Shown: positions 17,167-26,408, counted from the stretch's first letter. The stretch: 64,000 nt of DNA from Empedobacter stercoris (GCF_025244765.1 NZ_CP104209.1:434001-498000), one strand, 5' to 3'. A program made the numbers and translations. Notes: generated by a model not told the origin, from the sequence alone.

Positions 17167-17373
17167 ATGATTCAATTTTTAGGTTTCTTATTATTCTTAG
17201 TAATCGCTTTATGCGGATTTTGGGGTATCATCTTCTTTTCAACGATAGCTATCTCTTGGATTCCATTTTGGGTTGCGAATTTAAGAAAAGAAAAAGCAGG
17301 AATAGTAACAGCGGAAGATCCTCGTCCGATTTTACCAAATCAAGAAGGAATCACAGTATTATTCAAAAAATAA
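17167..17373 (+). CDS. Small single-helix membrane protein, unknown
   Basis: This 68-residue protein is not recognised. Residues 2-36 are strongly hydrophobic (one long or two short membrane helices) and the rest is a short polar tail with a PRPILPNQEG segment. It is supported as a real gene by its own promoter, ATG start and a strong terminator just after the stop. Confidence 0.6.
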   Translation: MIQFLGFLLFLVIALCGFWGIIFFSTIAISWIPFWVANLRKEKAGIVTAEDPRPILPNQEGITVLFKK

Positions 17374-17391
17374 TCGGCTGTAAAAAAAATT

Positions 17392-17421
17392 AAAAAGAGA
17401 CTTGACGAAGTCTCTTTTTTT
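17392..17421. terminator. Bidirectional terminator
   Basis: AAAAAGAGACTT (17392-17403) and AAGTCTCTTTTT (17408-17419), a perfect 12-bp stem with loop GACG and T-tracts in both directions, between convergent genes. Confidence 0.85.
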
Positions 17422-17424
17422 ATT

Positions 17425-17877
17425 CTATTCAACTTTCAAATCATCATCTACATTACCTTCTAAATAACTCTTCAAACTAATTCGGATAATCTCTGACCAT
17501 CCAGCTTCAAAACTTTCACGAGAAAAATTCTTGTCTTCTGGCGGAAATGACTCAATTCCTTCGTGAATTAACGTCAGTTTAGTTTGAGGAACAAATTCAT
17601 TTTCTATCACTTCTAATAAAAAGGTAACAACAGAATCTCCTTCATAAACAGGATACTTCCATGTATATACTAATTTAGATTGTGGAGCAAAATCTACTAT
17701 TTTACAATGATGTAAATACGAACCTCCGTAAAATTCGAATTCAAATCCTTCTTCTAGAACAAATTCATCAATATCAAAATACCATTTATCAAAAGCAGGT
17801 TTTGTCGTTAAAGCATCCCATACTTTATCTATTGACGTGTCAAAAATCTCAACGACTACAACGGGTTTAGCACTCAT
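17425..17877 (-). CDS. SRPBCC/AHSA1-type ligand-binding protein
   Basis: This 150-residue protein has the AHSA1/START-like layout: an N-terminal strand, then STSIDKVWDAL-type helix (DTSIDKVWDALTTKPAFDKWY), and a long C-terminal helix beginning ESFEAGWSEI. Members bind hydrophobic ligands or assist Hsp90 in eukaryotes; bacterial roles are mostly unknown. No partner gene is adjacent. Confidence 0.75.
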   Translation of the reverse strand: MSAKPVVVVEIFDTSIDKVWDALTTKPAFDKWYFDIDEFVLEEGFEFEFYGGSYLHHCKIVDFAPQSKLVYTWKYPVYEGDSVVTFLLEVIENEFVPQTKLTLIHEGIESFPPEDKNFSRESFEAGWSEIIRISLKSYLEGNVDDDLKVE

Positions 17878-17953
17878 AATCTATTTTTTTATGTTTTTGC
17901 TTAATTTACTAATTATTTAATTATTATTTAAATTTCGGCCAAAATTAAATTGT

Positions 17954-17961
17954 TACATTTG
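17954..17961 (+). promoter_or_regulatory. -7 promoter element of pafA
   Basis: TACATTTG matches TAnnTTTG, 19 nt before ATG 17981. I see no Pho-box-like repeat beside it. Confidence 0.5.
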
Positions 17962-17980
17962 TCTTTGTAAAATTTTAAAA

Positions 17981-19627
17981 ATGAAATTTAATAAAACTTT
18001 TTTAAGTGTTTTAGGACTTTTTGCAGGGCTTTCTTTATATGCACAACAAGAAGTAAACCGTCCTAAATTAGTGGTTGGAGTTGTCGTAGATCAGATGCGT
18101 TGGGATTATTTGTACCGTTATCAAGATCGTTATTCTCAGGGTGGTTTCAATCGTTTATTAAACGAAGGTTATAGCAACGAAAACACTTATATTCCATATA
18201 TTCCTACTTATACGGCGATTGGTCATAGTACGATTTATACAGGTTCTGTCCCAGCTATTCATGGAATTGCGGGAAATGATTTTATCATTCAAGCAACTGG
18301 ACAAGAGATGTATTGTACACAAGATGATACTGTTAATGGAGTTGGTACTTCTTCTAAAGCAGGGAAAATGTCTCCTAAAAACTTGTTGACTTCTACGGTT
18401 CCTGATCAATTGAAATTAGCAACTAATTTTCGCTCAAAAGTATTTGGTGTTTCATTAAAAGATCGTGGAGGAATTTTACCAGCAGGCCATTTTGCTGATG
18501 CTGCTTTTTGGTTTGACGGAGAATCTGGAAACTGGGTTTCGAGTACATTCTATATGAACGAATTGCCAAAATGGTTACAAAAATTCAATGATAAAAAAGT
18601 AACTGAAAAATATTTAGATAAATGGAATACACTTTATCCAATTGATACGTATGTACAAAGTGAAAAAGATGGAAATCCGTATCGACAGAAGTATAAAGGA
18701 TTAGATAAAATGCAATTTCCTTATGATTTGAAAAAATTAAAAAAAGAAAATGGTTTGGGATTAATTCGTTCTACTCCATTCGGAAACTCGTTGACAAAAG
18801 ATATCGCAATTGAAATTATTGATAACGAAAAATTAGGTCAAAACGATAAAGGAATTACCGATTTCTTAGCAGTTAGCTTCTCTTCTACAGATTATGTTGG
18901 TCACCAATTTTCACCAAATACTATCGAAATGGAAGATACTTATTTACGTTTAGATAAAGATTTGGAACAATTATTCAATCATTTGGATCAAAAAGTTGGA
19001 AAAGGCGAATATTTAGTTTTCTTAACGGCTGATCATGGTGGAGCACATAATCCAAAATATTTCCAAGATAAAAAAGGAAACGCTGGATATTTTCAAACTT
19101 CAGAAGTAAAAAAAGCTTTAAATGCTAAATTACAAGCTGAATTTAAAACTGCTGATATTGTACGCTCTTTATCAAATTACCAAGTCCATTTGAATAATCA
19201 GCTTATTGAAACTAATGATTTAGATGAAGAAGATATCAAAGATGAAATTGTGAAATTCATGCAAAAAGTTGATGGTGTTTCTTTTGTTGCAGATATGGAC
19301 AAAATCGGAAATGCATCAATTCCTTCTGAAATTAAAGAACGTATGATCAACGGTTTCAATCGTAAACGAAGTGGTGCAATTACCTATATTTTAGATCCAC
19401 AATGGTACGGAGGAAAACTAAACGCTGGCGGAACTACTCACGGAACTTGGGGATCTTACGATGCTCATATTCCATTTGTTTTAATGGGATGGGGAATTAA
19501 ACAAGGTAAAAATAATAACCGAGTTTATATGACTGACATCGCTCCTACTTTGTCTGCTTTGTTACACATTGAAGAGCCAAATGGGAACATTGGTAAACCA
19601 GTGGTTGAGGTGATTAATCAAAAATAA
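17981..19627 (+). CDS. pafA: PafA-type alkaline phosphatase
   Basis: This 548-residue periplasmic phosphomonoesterase closely resembles Elizabethkingia PafA (546 residues). The signal peptide ends SLYAQ. The nucleophile Thr78 lies in PTYTAIGHSTIY, with Asn99 in GND, and the pair K160/R162 (SLKDRGG) takes the place of PafA Lys162/Arg164. Zinc ligands are visible in SSTDYVGHQF, TADHGGAHN and THGTWG. These features separate it from E. coli PhoA. PafA-type enzymes are reported to work independently of phosphate level. It is monocistronic. Confidence 0.93.
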   Translation: MKFNKTFLSVLGLFAGLSLYAQQEVNRPKLVVGVVVDQMRWDYLYRYQDRYSQGGFNRLLNEGYSNENTYIPYIPTYTAIGHSTIYTGSVPAIHGIAGNDFIIQATGQEMYCTQDDTVNGVGTSSKAGKMSPKNLLTSTVPDQLKLATNFRSKVFGVSLKDRGGILPAGHFADAAFWFDGESGNWVSSTFYMNELPKWLQKFNDKKVTEKYLDKWNTLYPIDTYVQSEKDGNPYRQKYKGLDKMQFPYDLKKLKKENGLGLIRSTPFGNSLTKDIAIEIIDNEKLGQNDKGITDFLAVSFSSTDYVGHQFSPNTIEMEDTYLRLDKDLEQLFNHLDQKVGKGEYLVFLTADHGGAHNPKYFQDKKGNAGYFQTSEVKKALNAKLQAEFKTADIVRSLSNYQVHLNNQLIETNDLDEEDIKDEIVKFMQKVDGVSFVADMDKIGNASIPSEIKERMINGFNRKRSGAITYILDPQWYGGKLNAGGTTHGTWGSYDAHIPFVLMGWGIKQGKNNNRVYMTDIAPTLSALLHIEEPNGNIGKPVVEVINQK

Positions 19628-19650
19628 TCTTTCACATAGCATTTAATTCA

Positions 19651-19679
19651 AACGCAATCATTCATGGTTGCGTTTTTTT
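19651..19679 (+). terminator. Terminator of pafA
   Basis: AACGCAATC pairs with GGTTGCGTT (seven Watson-Crick pairs, then wobble) around ATTCAT, followed by T7. Confidence 0.75.
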
Positions 19680-19719
19680 ATGTAATTATGATATTAAATC
19701 AATCATGTATAACTGATAT

Positions 19720-19742
19720 AAGAATTATAATTCTTAAATTTA
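19720..19742. promoter_or_regulatory. 16-bp palindrome next to a promoter, candidate operator
   Basis: AAGAATTATAATTCTT (19720-19735) is a perfect palindrome. It runs into TAAATTTA (19735-19742), a one-mismatch -7 element 22 nt before the hydrolase ATG. A dimeric regulator bound here would cover the promoter. Confidence 0.45.
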
Positions 19743-19764
19743 GATACACAAATATCACCTCATA

Positions 19765-20826
19765 ATGAAAAAGAATTTTTACAACAAACTTACTTTAACA
19801 TTATTCTCTACCAACTTACTATTTTTATTAGCTCCAAAACTTGATGCTTGTACAAGAGTTGTTTACAAAGGTCCAGAAAATACAGTAATTACTGCTCGTT
19901 CTATGGATTGGAAAGATGAGATTGATGCCAACATTTGGATTTTTCCAAGAGGACTAGATCGCACCGGAAATGTTGGGAATGCATCAGAAAAATGGACTTC
20001 AAAATATGGTAGTGTAATTACAAGTGCTTGGGATATAGCGACAACTGATGGTATAAATGAAAAAGGATTAGTTGCAAATGTATTATGGTTAGTTGAAAGT
20101 CAATACCCTAAATTTGATCCAAAAGGATCTAAACCTGGAGTCACAATTGCTGCATGGGCACAATATGTATTGGATAACTATGCAACTGTGAATGAAGCAG
20201 TGGAAGATTTGAGAAAAGAAAAGTTTGTAGTAGTTTCTGATTACATTCCAGGAACGCAGAAATTTACAACTTTACATCTTTCAATTTCTGATGCTAAAGG
20301 TGATAACGCTATTTTTGAATATGTAAATGGTAAATTAAAAATACATCACGATTCATCTTACACGGTCATGACTAATTCGCCTATTTTTGAAGAACAATTA
20401 GCCATTAATCAATATTGGAAAGGAATTCCTGGAACGATAATGCTTCCTGGAACTAATAGAGCTCCTGATCGTTACGTACGTGCATCTTATTATATCAATG
20501 CTATTCCACAAACTGCAGATACACGTATTTCAATTGCGAGTGTTTTTAGTGTCATCAGAAATGTTTCAGTTCCTTTAGGAATTTCGTCAGAATCCGAACC
20601 GAATATTTCCTCTACTCGTTGGAGATCAGTTGCGGATCATAAAAACTTAGTTTATTATTTCGAAACTACAAAAACACCAAATACTTTTTGGGTTGATTTG
20701 AAGAAGATTGATTTTAATAAAAATGCTTCAACAAAACGATTAAGCGTTAGTAAAAATGAAACTTATGCTGGAGAAACTTCTCTACTCTTTCATCAGGCAA
20801 AGCCATTTACTTTTGTTGGAATATAA
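19765..20826 (+). CDS. Secreted linear-amide C-N hydrolase (choloylglycine hydrolase family)
   Basis: This 353-residue Ntn-hydrolase belongs to the penicillin V acylase / bile salt hydrolase family. The signal peptide ends LDA, so cleavage would expose Cys29 (CTRVVYKG) as the N-terminal nucleophile. Other active-site positions are visible: ARSMDW (Arg, Asp), NVLWLV (Asn), MTNSP (Asn) and TRWRSVADH (Arg). The presence of a signal peptide places it with the periplasmic acylases that can cleave acyl-homoserine lactones or penicillin V. The natural substrate cannot be told from sequence. Confidence 0.87.
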   Translation: MKKNFYNKLTLTLFSTNLLFLLAPKLDACTRVVYKGPENTVITARSMDWKDEIDANIWIFPRGLDRTGNVGNASEKWTSKYGSVITSAWDIATTDGINEKGLVANVLWLVESQYPKFDPKGSKPGVTIAAWAQYVLDNYATVNEAVEDLRKEKFVVVSDYIPGTQKFTTLHLSISDAKGDNAIFEYVNGKLKIHHDSSYTVMTNSPIFEEQLAINQYWKGIPGTIMLPGTNRAPDRYVRASYYINAIPQTADTRISIASVFSVIRNVSVPLGISSESEPNISSTRWRSVADHKNLVYYFETTKTPNTFWVDLKKIDFNKNASTKRLSVSKNETYAGETSLLFHQAKPFTFVGI

Positions 20827-20845
20827 TAAATAAATGCATAATTCA

Positions 20846-20876
20846 AAAACGTAATCAAAATGGTTGCGTTTTTTTA
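20846..20876 (+). terminator. Terminator of the amide hydrolase gene
   Basis: AAAACGTAAT pairs with GTTGCGTTTT (two G-U pairs) followed by T. It is similar in sequence to the pafA terminator. Confidence 0.7.
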
Positions 20877-20900
20877 TATTTATAACATACTATTTAGTCT

Positions 20901-21734
20901 ATGAAATTTGATACTCCAATAATAACTGCAATCGAATTAAAAGAAAACATACATCTTGATAATTTGATTATTTTAGATTGTACGATTGATAAAATTGGTC
21001 AAACCCTGCAAAACGAAAAATTAGAGTTAATTACAAATTCTGTGTTCTTTGATTTGGAAGGAAAATTTTCTGATCATTCTATTCAACTTCCTCATACTTT
21101 GGTTGATGAAAATACTTTTACAACAGAATCTCAACAACTTGGTATTAATGATAATTCTATCATCGTTTGTTATGATCGATGGGGTGTTTATTCAAGTCCA
21201 CGCGTTTGGTGGATGTTCAAAACGATGGGACACAAAGAAGTATATGTTTTGGATGGTGGTTTACCTGAATGGAAAAAAAATAATTTTGAAACTGTTTCTT
21301 CACATTTACAACCTCGTGAAAAAGGTGATTTTGTTGCTCACTTGCAGGAACATTGGTTTGCTGATACACAAGTTATGTTAAATGCGATAAATGACAATTC
21401 AAAAATCATTGTAGATGCACGATCACAAGGCCGTTTCGAAGGTGTTTCTCCCGAGCCAAGACAAGGTTTGAGAAGTGGACATATTCCAAATTCAAAGAAT
21501 TTATATTTCGAAAATGTTTTAAATGGTGAAAACTATAAATCTTCAGCTGAATTAAAATCTATTTTTGAAAAATTAACTGATTCGTCTAAAGAAAATATTT
21601 TTTCGTGCGGTTCGGGAATTACTGCTTCTATTCTTGCATTAGCTTCTACAATTGCAGGTTACGAAAATATAAAAGTCTATGATGGTTCTTGGTCTGAATG
21701 GGGCGCTGATGAAAATTTACCGATTGAGAGATAA
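20901..21734 (+). CDS. sseA: Rhodanese / 3-mercaptopyruvate sulfurtransferase
   Basis: This 277-residue tandem-rhodanese enzyme has an inactive N-terminal domain (YDRWGVYSSPRVWWMFKTMGH in its middle) and a catalytic C-terminal domain. Cys236 lies in the loop CGSGITAS. CGSG(V/I)T is the mercaptopyruvate-type loop, as opposed to CRxGR/KR of thiosulfate rhodanese. It moves sulfur from mercaptopyruvate to a thiol acceptor. The next gene starts 4 nt after it. Confidence 0.85.
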   Translation: MKFDTPIITAIELKENIHLDNLIILDCTIDKIGQTLQNEKLELITNSVFFDLEGKFSDHSIQLPHTLVDENTFTTESQQLGINDNSIIVCYDRWGVYSSPRVWWMFKTMGHKEVYVLDGGLPEWKKNNFETVSSHLQPREKGDFVAHLQEHWFADTQVMLNAINDNSKIIVDARSQGRFEGVSPEPRQGLRSGHIPNSKNLYFENVLNGENYKSSAELKSIFEKLTDSSKENIFSCGSGITASILALASTIAGYENIKVYDGSWSEWGADENLPIER

Positions 21735-21738
21735 CCTT

Positions 21739-22563
21739 ATGTTAATTTATAAAAATTACGATGATTCAGATTTTAAAATAAACAATATTTTAAAAAATTC
21801 GTTCTATATACTAAATTCATCAATATTTCTAATCATATTATATATACTAATAAAAGAAATCATATTTGAATTTGCTATTTTCTTCATAATTCACTGGTTT
21901 ATATCAGGTTATTATATTTATAAAAAAACTTTATCTGTTGAATATTTCGAATTGCATGAAGATTATGTTTTAACAAAAGGATTTTTTGACAGAAATTGGA
22001 AGAAAACTGCTTTATCAGAAATTACGTATGATTATAATTACAAAAAAGATGCAGAATACTTAACGATACATTTAGGTGATAAATTATTTGAATTTGGAGC
22101 ATCATCAAATCTGACTATTTCAGAATACTTTGAATCAAAATGTAAAAAAAATATTTTTTATAAACGATCATGGAAATATTATTTCTATCATATACTTTGT
22201 TTTTCTCCTTTTTTATTGACAATTATTTCTGGTGCAGTTTTAAAGAATGATCAAGATCAATTAATGAATGCTTCTGTTAATGAAAAAGGTTTGATTGAAT
22301 TAAAAGATCAAATTAAAGAAATTCGTTTTAAAGGAAGAAGTGCAACTGCTACTATTGATTTAAATAAATACAAAGAATTTGATTTTTCATTTGAAGATGA
22401 TTCAATTCGTTTAAAGAAATTAAAAGATGGCGATTCTATAGAATTCTATATTTCTCCGTACGAATACGAAAGAAAAATTTTAAAATCTAAACCATTAAAA
22501 TGGTACGATCGAAATTTTGGTTATAGTTCTTTAACTGTCTATAGAATTAATAAAATTGATTAA
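21739..22563 (+). CDS. Hypothetical membrane protein with PH-like segment
   Basis: From ATG 21739 this is 274 residues; the longer frame start at 21679 lies inside sseA. There are two close helices (about 20-55), then YFELHEDYVLTKGFFDRNWKKTALSEITYDY, which resembles a bacterial PH-like domain. A third helix (about 143-165) and a charged C-terminal domain follow. I do not recognise the family. It overlaps nothing and converges with the PorV-like gene with a 1-nt gap. Confidence 0.5.
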   Translation: MLIYKNYDDSDFKINNILKNSFYILNSSIFLIILYILIKEIIFEFAIFFIIHWFISGYYIYKKTLSVEYFELHEDYVLTKGFFDRNWKKTALSEITYDYNYKKDAEYLTIHLGDKLFEFGASSNLTISEYFESKCKKNIFYKRSWKYYFYHILCFSPFLLTIISGAVLKNDQDQLMNASVNEKGLIELKDQIKEIRFKGRSATATIDLNKYKEFDFSFEDDSIRLKKLKDGDSIEFYISPYEYERKILKSKPLKWYDRNFGYSSLTVYRINKID

Positions 22564-22564
22564 T

Positions 22565-23665
22565 CTATCTCCACTTATCCATTTCGAAACGAACAGAAAA
22601 AATATTAGAGTATAAACCTATTCCACTATCACCAAAATTAGTTAAAGCATAATCAATTGAAATTCCTTTGTATTTGAACCCTACTCCAACATTTGGTTGA
22701 ATTTGAGTTTTTTGTTTTCCATCAAATTGTTCAATTTTTTGTAAATTATTCAATCCTCCGCGAACAAAAACCATGTCATCATAAGCTAACTCGATACCGG
22801 CTTGTGGTGAAATAGAAAACCCTTTTCCAGAAATTGCTGCATTAGTTTGTTGAAATTCAACACTCATATCCACTTCACCTAACAAGGACCAACGGTCATT
22901 AAAATCGAATTTTTTTCCTACACCAAATTGTAATTTTGGCATTGTTAACTCGATATTTTCACCTGGCAAATCGTTCAGAATTGTTGGTTCACCTTCATTG
23001 TTTGGTTCATCAATAGAAATTTCTTTTACTTTGTCTTTATTAATACTCCAAGCGTTAAAAGTTGTTGTAATATCACGTGCCATCATACCAAAATACATTT
23101 GATTATCAGTACGATATTGCAATCCAAGGTCGATTCCAAAACCAAATCCTTTTGCAAATTTTCCTATATGTCGATAAACTATTTTAGCATTAACTCCAAA
23201 CTGAATATCTTTATTATTGAAGACATTTCCCGCATACGACATTGTCAAAGCATAATCTGCGGTAGAAAATTTAGAAATCTTATCGTAATTAATATTCCCT
23301 TGATTATCGATTAGTTCTGTTGTATTTAGAATATCATCCACACCAAAACGCATCAACGAAAAAGCTATGGTAGAATTACTTTCTCTCAACGGAATAGCAA
23401 CTGCTGCGTAGTCAAATTTTGCAATAGATTGAAAATATTCAGCGTGCATTGCAGAAGCTTCCCAATCGTACGTAATTTCTGTTAAACCAGCCGGATTCCA
23501 ATAACTTGCATTGGCATTTCCAATATTTGCCACAACCGCATTTCCCATTGCAAAAGAGCGAGCGTCTGCACCAATGTTTAAAAACTCGTTCGAGTATTTG
23601 CGTGCAGTTTGAGAAAAAGCAAATTGACTTGCAAGAACAGATAATAAAAGGAATATTTTTTTCAA
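22565..23665 (-). CDS. PorV/PorQ-like type IX secretion outer-membrane protein
   Basis: This FadL-like 14-strand barrel protein has the PorV family opening (FLNIGADARSFAMGNAVVA and ASYWNPAGL). In flavobacteria a paralogue called PorV2 has exactly this form. PorV shuttles type IX substrates between translocon and attachment complex. The first possible codon, TTG 23695, lies inside a full TAATTTTG -7 element on this strand (23700-23693), so I take TTG 23665. That start gives a clean signal peptide ending FAFSQ. Which PorV paralogue it is remains uncertain. Confidence 0.78.
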   Translation of the reverse strand: MKKIFLLLSVLASQFAFSQTARKYSNEFLNIGADARSFAMGNAVVANIGNANASYWNPAGLTEITYDWEASAMHAEYFQSIAKFDYAAVAIPLRESNSTIAFSLMRFGVDDILNTTELIDNQGNINYDKISKFSTADYALTMSYAGNVFNNKDIQFGVNAKIVYRHIGKFAKGFGFGIDLGLQYRTDNQMYFGMMARDITTTFNAWSINKDKVKEISIDEPNNEGEPTILNDLPGENIELTMPKLQFGVGKKFDFNDRWSLLGEVDMSVEFQQTNAAISGKGFSISPQAGIELAYDDMVFVRGGLNNLQKIEQFDGKQKTQIQPNVGVGFKYKGISIDYALTNFGDSGIGLYSNIFSVRFEMDKWR

Positions 23666-23692
23666 AATTGATAAATTACGTATATAAAAACT

Positions 23693-23700
23693 CAAAATTA
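23693..23700 (-). promoter_or_regulatory. -7 promoter element of the PorV-like gene
   Basis: Read on the minus strand it is TAATTTTG. It overlaps the first in-frame TTG and so decides that translation starts 30 nt later, at 23665. Confidence 0.55.
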
Positions 23701-23745
23701 GTGGTTTTATTGTGTTTAAAAAGGATTCAGATTAATATTTGTTTG

Positions 23746-23753
23746 TATTTTTG
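23746..23753 (+). promoter_or_regulatory. -7 promoter element of pssA
   Basis: TATTTTTG matches TAnnTTTG, 17 nt before ATG 23771. Confidence 0.45.
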
Positions 23754-23770
23754 TCCTGAAAAATTCATTT

Positions 23771-24511
23771 ATGAAATTATTTACAATTCCAAACTTTCTA
23801 ACACTACTTAACCTTTCGTGTGGTGTATTATCAGCCATTTTTATGATATCGAGTAATGCTCAAATTACAACTACAACAGTTACAATTGTCATGGTTTTGA
23901 TGATAATTTCTTTAGTTGCCGATTTCTTAGACGGAATGGTTGCTCGCTTAATGAATATTGGTAGTCCTATCGGAAAAGAGTTAGATTCTTTAGCAGATTG
24001 TATTTCGTTTGGTGTAGTTCCTGGATTGATGTTATTTTCGATTTTTAATCATTTGTCAACTGATTTTATTTATGAAAATGAAAACTTAAAAATTTCAGCT
24101 CTTTCATTATTTGCATTTTTAGTACCAGCTTTTTCTGCTTTACGATTAGCAAAATTTAATTTAGATGAAGATCAAAGTACTTATTTCAAAGGATTAGCAA
24201 CTCCATCTAATACCTTATTTATTTTTTCATTATTTTCAATTTATTACAACAAAGGACAAATTATCAATCCAGAAATTGATACGTATTTATTAATCGCTGT
24301 GTCTATTGTTTTTAGTATCTTATTAATTATCGATTTACCATTATTTGCCTTAAAATTTAAAGGATTGAGTTGGGCAGAAAATTATTATAAATACATTTTC
24401 TTAATCATTACAATTGGTTTAGTAGCTTGGTTGCAAGTGGCTGCTATTCCATTAATTATCCTATTATATATCATCATCTCAATCATTTTTAGAAAAGAAA
24501 TTACAAAATGA
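23771..24511 (+). CDS. pssA: CDP-diacylglycerol-serine O-phosphatidyltransferase
   Basis: This 246-residue inner-membrane enzyme makes phosphatidylserine, the precursor of phosphatidylethanolamine. The CDP-alcohol phosphatidyltransferase motif D-x2-DG-x2-AR-x8-G-x3-D-x3-D is seen as DFLDGMVARLMNIGSPIGKELDSLAD. Six to eight hydrophobic helices cover the rest. It overlaps the exonuclease gene by 4 nt (ATGA), so the two are translationally coupled. Confidence 0.9.
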   Translation: MKLFTIPNFLTLLNLSCGVLSAIFMISSNAQITTTTVTIVMVLMIISLVADFLDGMVARLMNIGSPIGKELDSLADCISFGVVPGLMLFSIFNHLSTDFIYENENLKISALSLFAFLVPAFSALRLAKFNLDEDQSTYFKGLATPSNTLFIFSLFSIYYNKGQIINPEIDTYLLIAVSIVFSILLIIDLPLFALKFKGLSWAENYYKYIFLIITIGLVAWLQVAAIPLIILLYIIISIIFRKEITK

Positions 24512-25266
24512 AATTAACTAAAAATATCTGTTTCTTTGATTTAGAAACGACAGGAACAAATGTTTCGAAAGACCGAATCGTTGAAATCTCTATTGTGAAA
24601 GCTTTTACAGATGGAACAAAAGAAGTAAAAACATGGAAAGTTAATCCAGGAATTCCTATTCCACCAGAAACAACTTTGATTCACGGTATTTCTGACGAAG
24701 ACGTTGTAGACGCTCCTTCTTTTAAAGAATTAGCGCCAGAAATTATGGAAATGATCAAAGATTCTGACTTGGCTGGATATAATTCGAATCGTTTTGATAT
24801 TCCACTTTTAGCAGAAGAATTATTGCGCAATGGTTTTGATTTTGACGTATCAAAACATCGCCCAATTGACGTACAAGTGATTTATCATAAAATGGAACCT
24901 CGTAATTTAAGTGCAGCATATAAATATTATTGTGATAAAGAGTTAATCGATGCACATTCAGCTGAAGCGGATACTATAGCGACTTACGAAGTATTAATGG
25001 CTCAAATAGAAAAATATGATGAACTTGAGAATGACAATAAATTTTTGAGTGAATTTTCTTCTCAACGCAAAACAGCTGACTTAGCAGGCTTTATACAATA
25101 CAACGATAAAGACCAAGAAATCATTTCGTTTGGTAAATACAAAGGACAAGTTGTAACGGATGTTTTTGCAAAAGATCCTGGTTATTATTCATGGATTCAG
25201 AATGCAGATTTCCCTTTGTACACAAAGAAAGTTTTTACTCGAATCAAATTACAAAACGGTTTTTAA
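24508..25266 (+). CDS. DnaQ-like 3'-5' exonuclease
   Basis: This 252-residue DEDDh exonuclease has Exo I FDLETTGTNVSKD with its two acids, Exo II GYNSNRFDIPLL and Exo III AHSAEADT. The last 60 residues, including FGKYKGQVVTDVFAKDPGYYSWI, match the small exodeoxyribonuclease-X-type C-terminal module that follows exonuclease domains in Bacteroidota. It is separate from the Pol III epsilon subunit family proper and may work in repair. It overlaps pssA by 4 nt. Confidence 0.87.
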   Translation: MKLTKNICFFDLETTGTNVSKDRIVEISIVKAFTDGTKEVKTWKVNPGIPIPPETTLIHGISDEDVVDAPSFKELAPEIMEMIKDSDLAGYNSNRFDIPLLAEELLRNGFDFDVSKHRPIDVQVIYHKMEPRNLSAAYKYYCDKELIDAHSAEADTIATYEVLMAQIEKYDELENDNKFLSEFSSQRKTADLAGFIQYNDKDQEIISFGKYKGQVVTDVFAKDPGYYSWIQNADFPLYTKKVFTRIKLQNGF

Positions 25267-25269
25267 ACA

Positions 25270-25878
25270 ATGAAAATTATTTGTGTCGGACGAAATTACG
25301 TCGAACATGCAAAGGAATTAAATAATCCTATTCCAGAATCGCCTATGTTTTTCATGAAACCCGATTCTGCAATTTTGAGAAAAGGTTTTCCATTTGTGAT
25401 TCCAAGTTTCACAAAAGAAGTTCATTTCGAAACAGAAATTGTGATTAAAATAGATCGTGTTGGTAAAATGATTCAACCGCAATTTGCAGATCGTTATTAT
25501 TCTGAAATTGGTTTAGGAATTGACTTTACAGCACGCGATGTACAACAAGAGTTGAAAGAAAAAAGGTTTCCTTGGGAAATAGCAAAAGCCTTTGATGGTT
25601 CTGCCTTTGCTTCAGATTTTTTTCCGAAAGAAAATTTTGATTTAGAGAATTTAGCATTCAAATTAGATCGAAATGGTGAAAATGTACAAACGGGAAATTC
25701 TAAAGATATGATTTTCCACATCAATACATTAATCGCAGAATGTTCTAAATATTTCACGTTGAAAAAAGGCGATTTAATTTTTACTGGAACGCCAGCTGGT
25801 GTATCTAAAATTAATTCAAAAGACATGTTAGAAGGTTTTTTGAATGATGAAAAAGTATTTGAAATAAAAGTGTTATAA
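25270..25878 (+). CDS. Fumarylacetoacetate hydrolase family protein
   Basis: This 202-residue FAH-fold enzyme has metal-binding acids visible in HFETEIVIKI, then a GIDFTARDVQ segment and the C-terminal GDLIFTGTPAGVSKI signature. Family members act as acylpyruvases, oxaloacetate decarboxylases or tautomerases; the short length fits the YcgM/FAHD1 group. It lies 3 nt after the exonuclease, in the same operon. Confidence 0.85.
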   Translation: MKIICVGRNYVEHAKELNNPIPESPMFFMKPDSAILRKGFPFVIPSFTKEVHFETEIVIKIDRVGKMIQPQFADRYYSEIGLGIDFTARDVQQELKEKRFPWEIAKAFDGSAFASDFFPKENFDLENLAFKLDRNGENVQTGNSKDMIFHINTLIAECSKYFTLKKGDLIFTGTPAGVSKINSKDMLEGFLNDEKVFEIKVL

Positions 25879-25886
25879 TCATTAAA

Positions 25887-26345
25887 ATGAAAAATATATT
25901 TTCATTTATTATTATATTTTTATTGTTTTCTTGTAAAAAAGAAAACAATATTGTTGCACCTGTAATTCATGAGAATGTAATAACAATGAATTCAATTTCT
26001 GACAATTACGATTCGATTACTACAAAAGTGAAGAAACTTGGTGATGAAGATGCTTATTCTGAATTATTTTATCATTTAAAAGATTCAAATTTTGAAGGTA
26101 GAACAGATTCTTTAATGATTTATTCAAAAATAATGGCAGAAAAATATCACTTTGAAAAAGCTTATATAGATTATTTGGATGCAGTAACTGAAAAACATGG
26201 AATTGAAAATAATATTGGAAATTATTCAACAATTAACCTTTCACAATTAAAATCTAAAGAAAAGCAGGAAATTATTGATTGGCTTTCTAAAATGGTTGAA
26301 AAAGGAATAATTACAGAAAAACAATTTCAAGAAGTTAAAAAATAA
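25887..26345 (+). CDS. Hypothetical lipoprotein
   Basis: This 152-residue protein has a lipobox LFSC at about Cys16, so it is membrane-anchored. The rest is charged and helical, with no recognised domain; DEDAYSELFYHLKDSNFEGRTDSLMIYS suggests a tetratricopeptide-like helical pair. It is the last gene of the pssA operon and is followed by a terminator. Confidence 0.6.
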   Translation: MKNIFSFIIIFLLFSCKKENNIVAPVIHENVITMNSISDNYDSITTKVKKLGDEDAYSELFYHLKDSNFEGRTDSLMIYSKIMAEKYHFEKAYIDYLDAVTEKHGIENNIGNYSTINLSQLKSKEKQEIIDWLSKMVEKGIITEKQFQEVKK

Positions 26346-26372
26346 TAAAAGAGCGAAATTTCGCTCTTTTAT
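26346..26372 (+). terminator. Terminator of the pssA operon
   Basis: TAAAAGAGCGAAA and TTTCGCTCTTTTA form a 13-bp perfect inverted repeat with no spacer, so a tight loop at the centre. Confidence 0.8.
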
Positions 26373-26408
26373 GTTTTTACCACTATCTTTAATTCGAAAT
26401 ATATTATA

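Noticed and set aside
21679-21738. Earlier start for the membrane protein gene after sseA
   Set aside because: It would overlap the end of sseA by 56 nt; ATG 21739 lies 4 nt after the stop and opens directly before the first helix.
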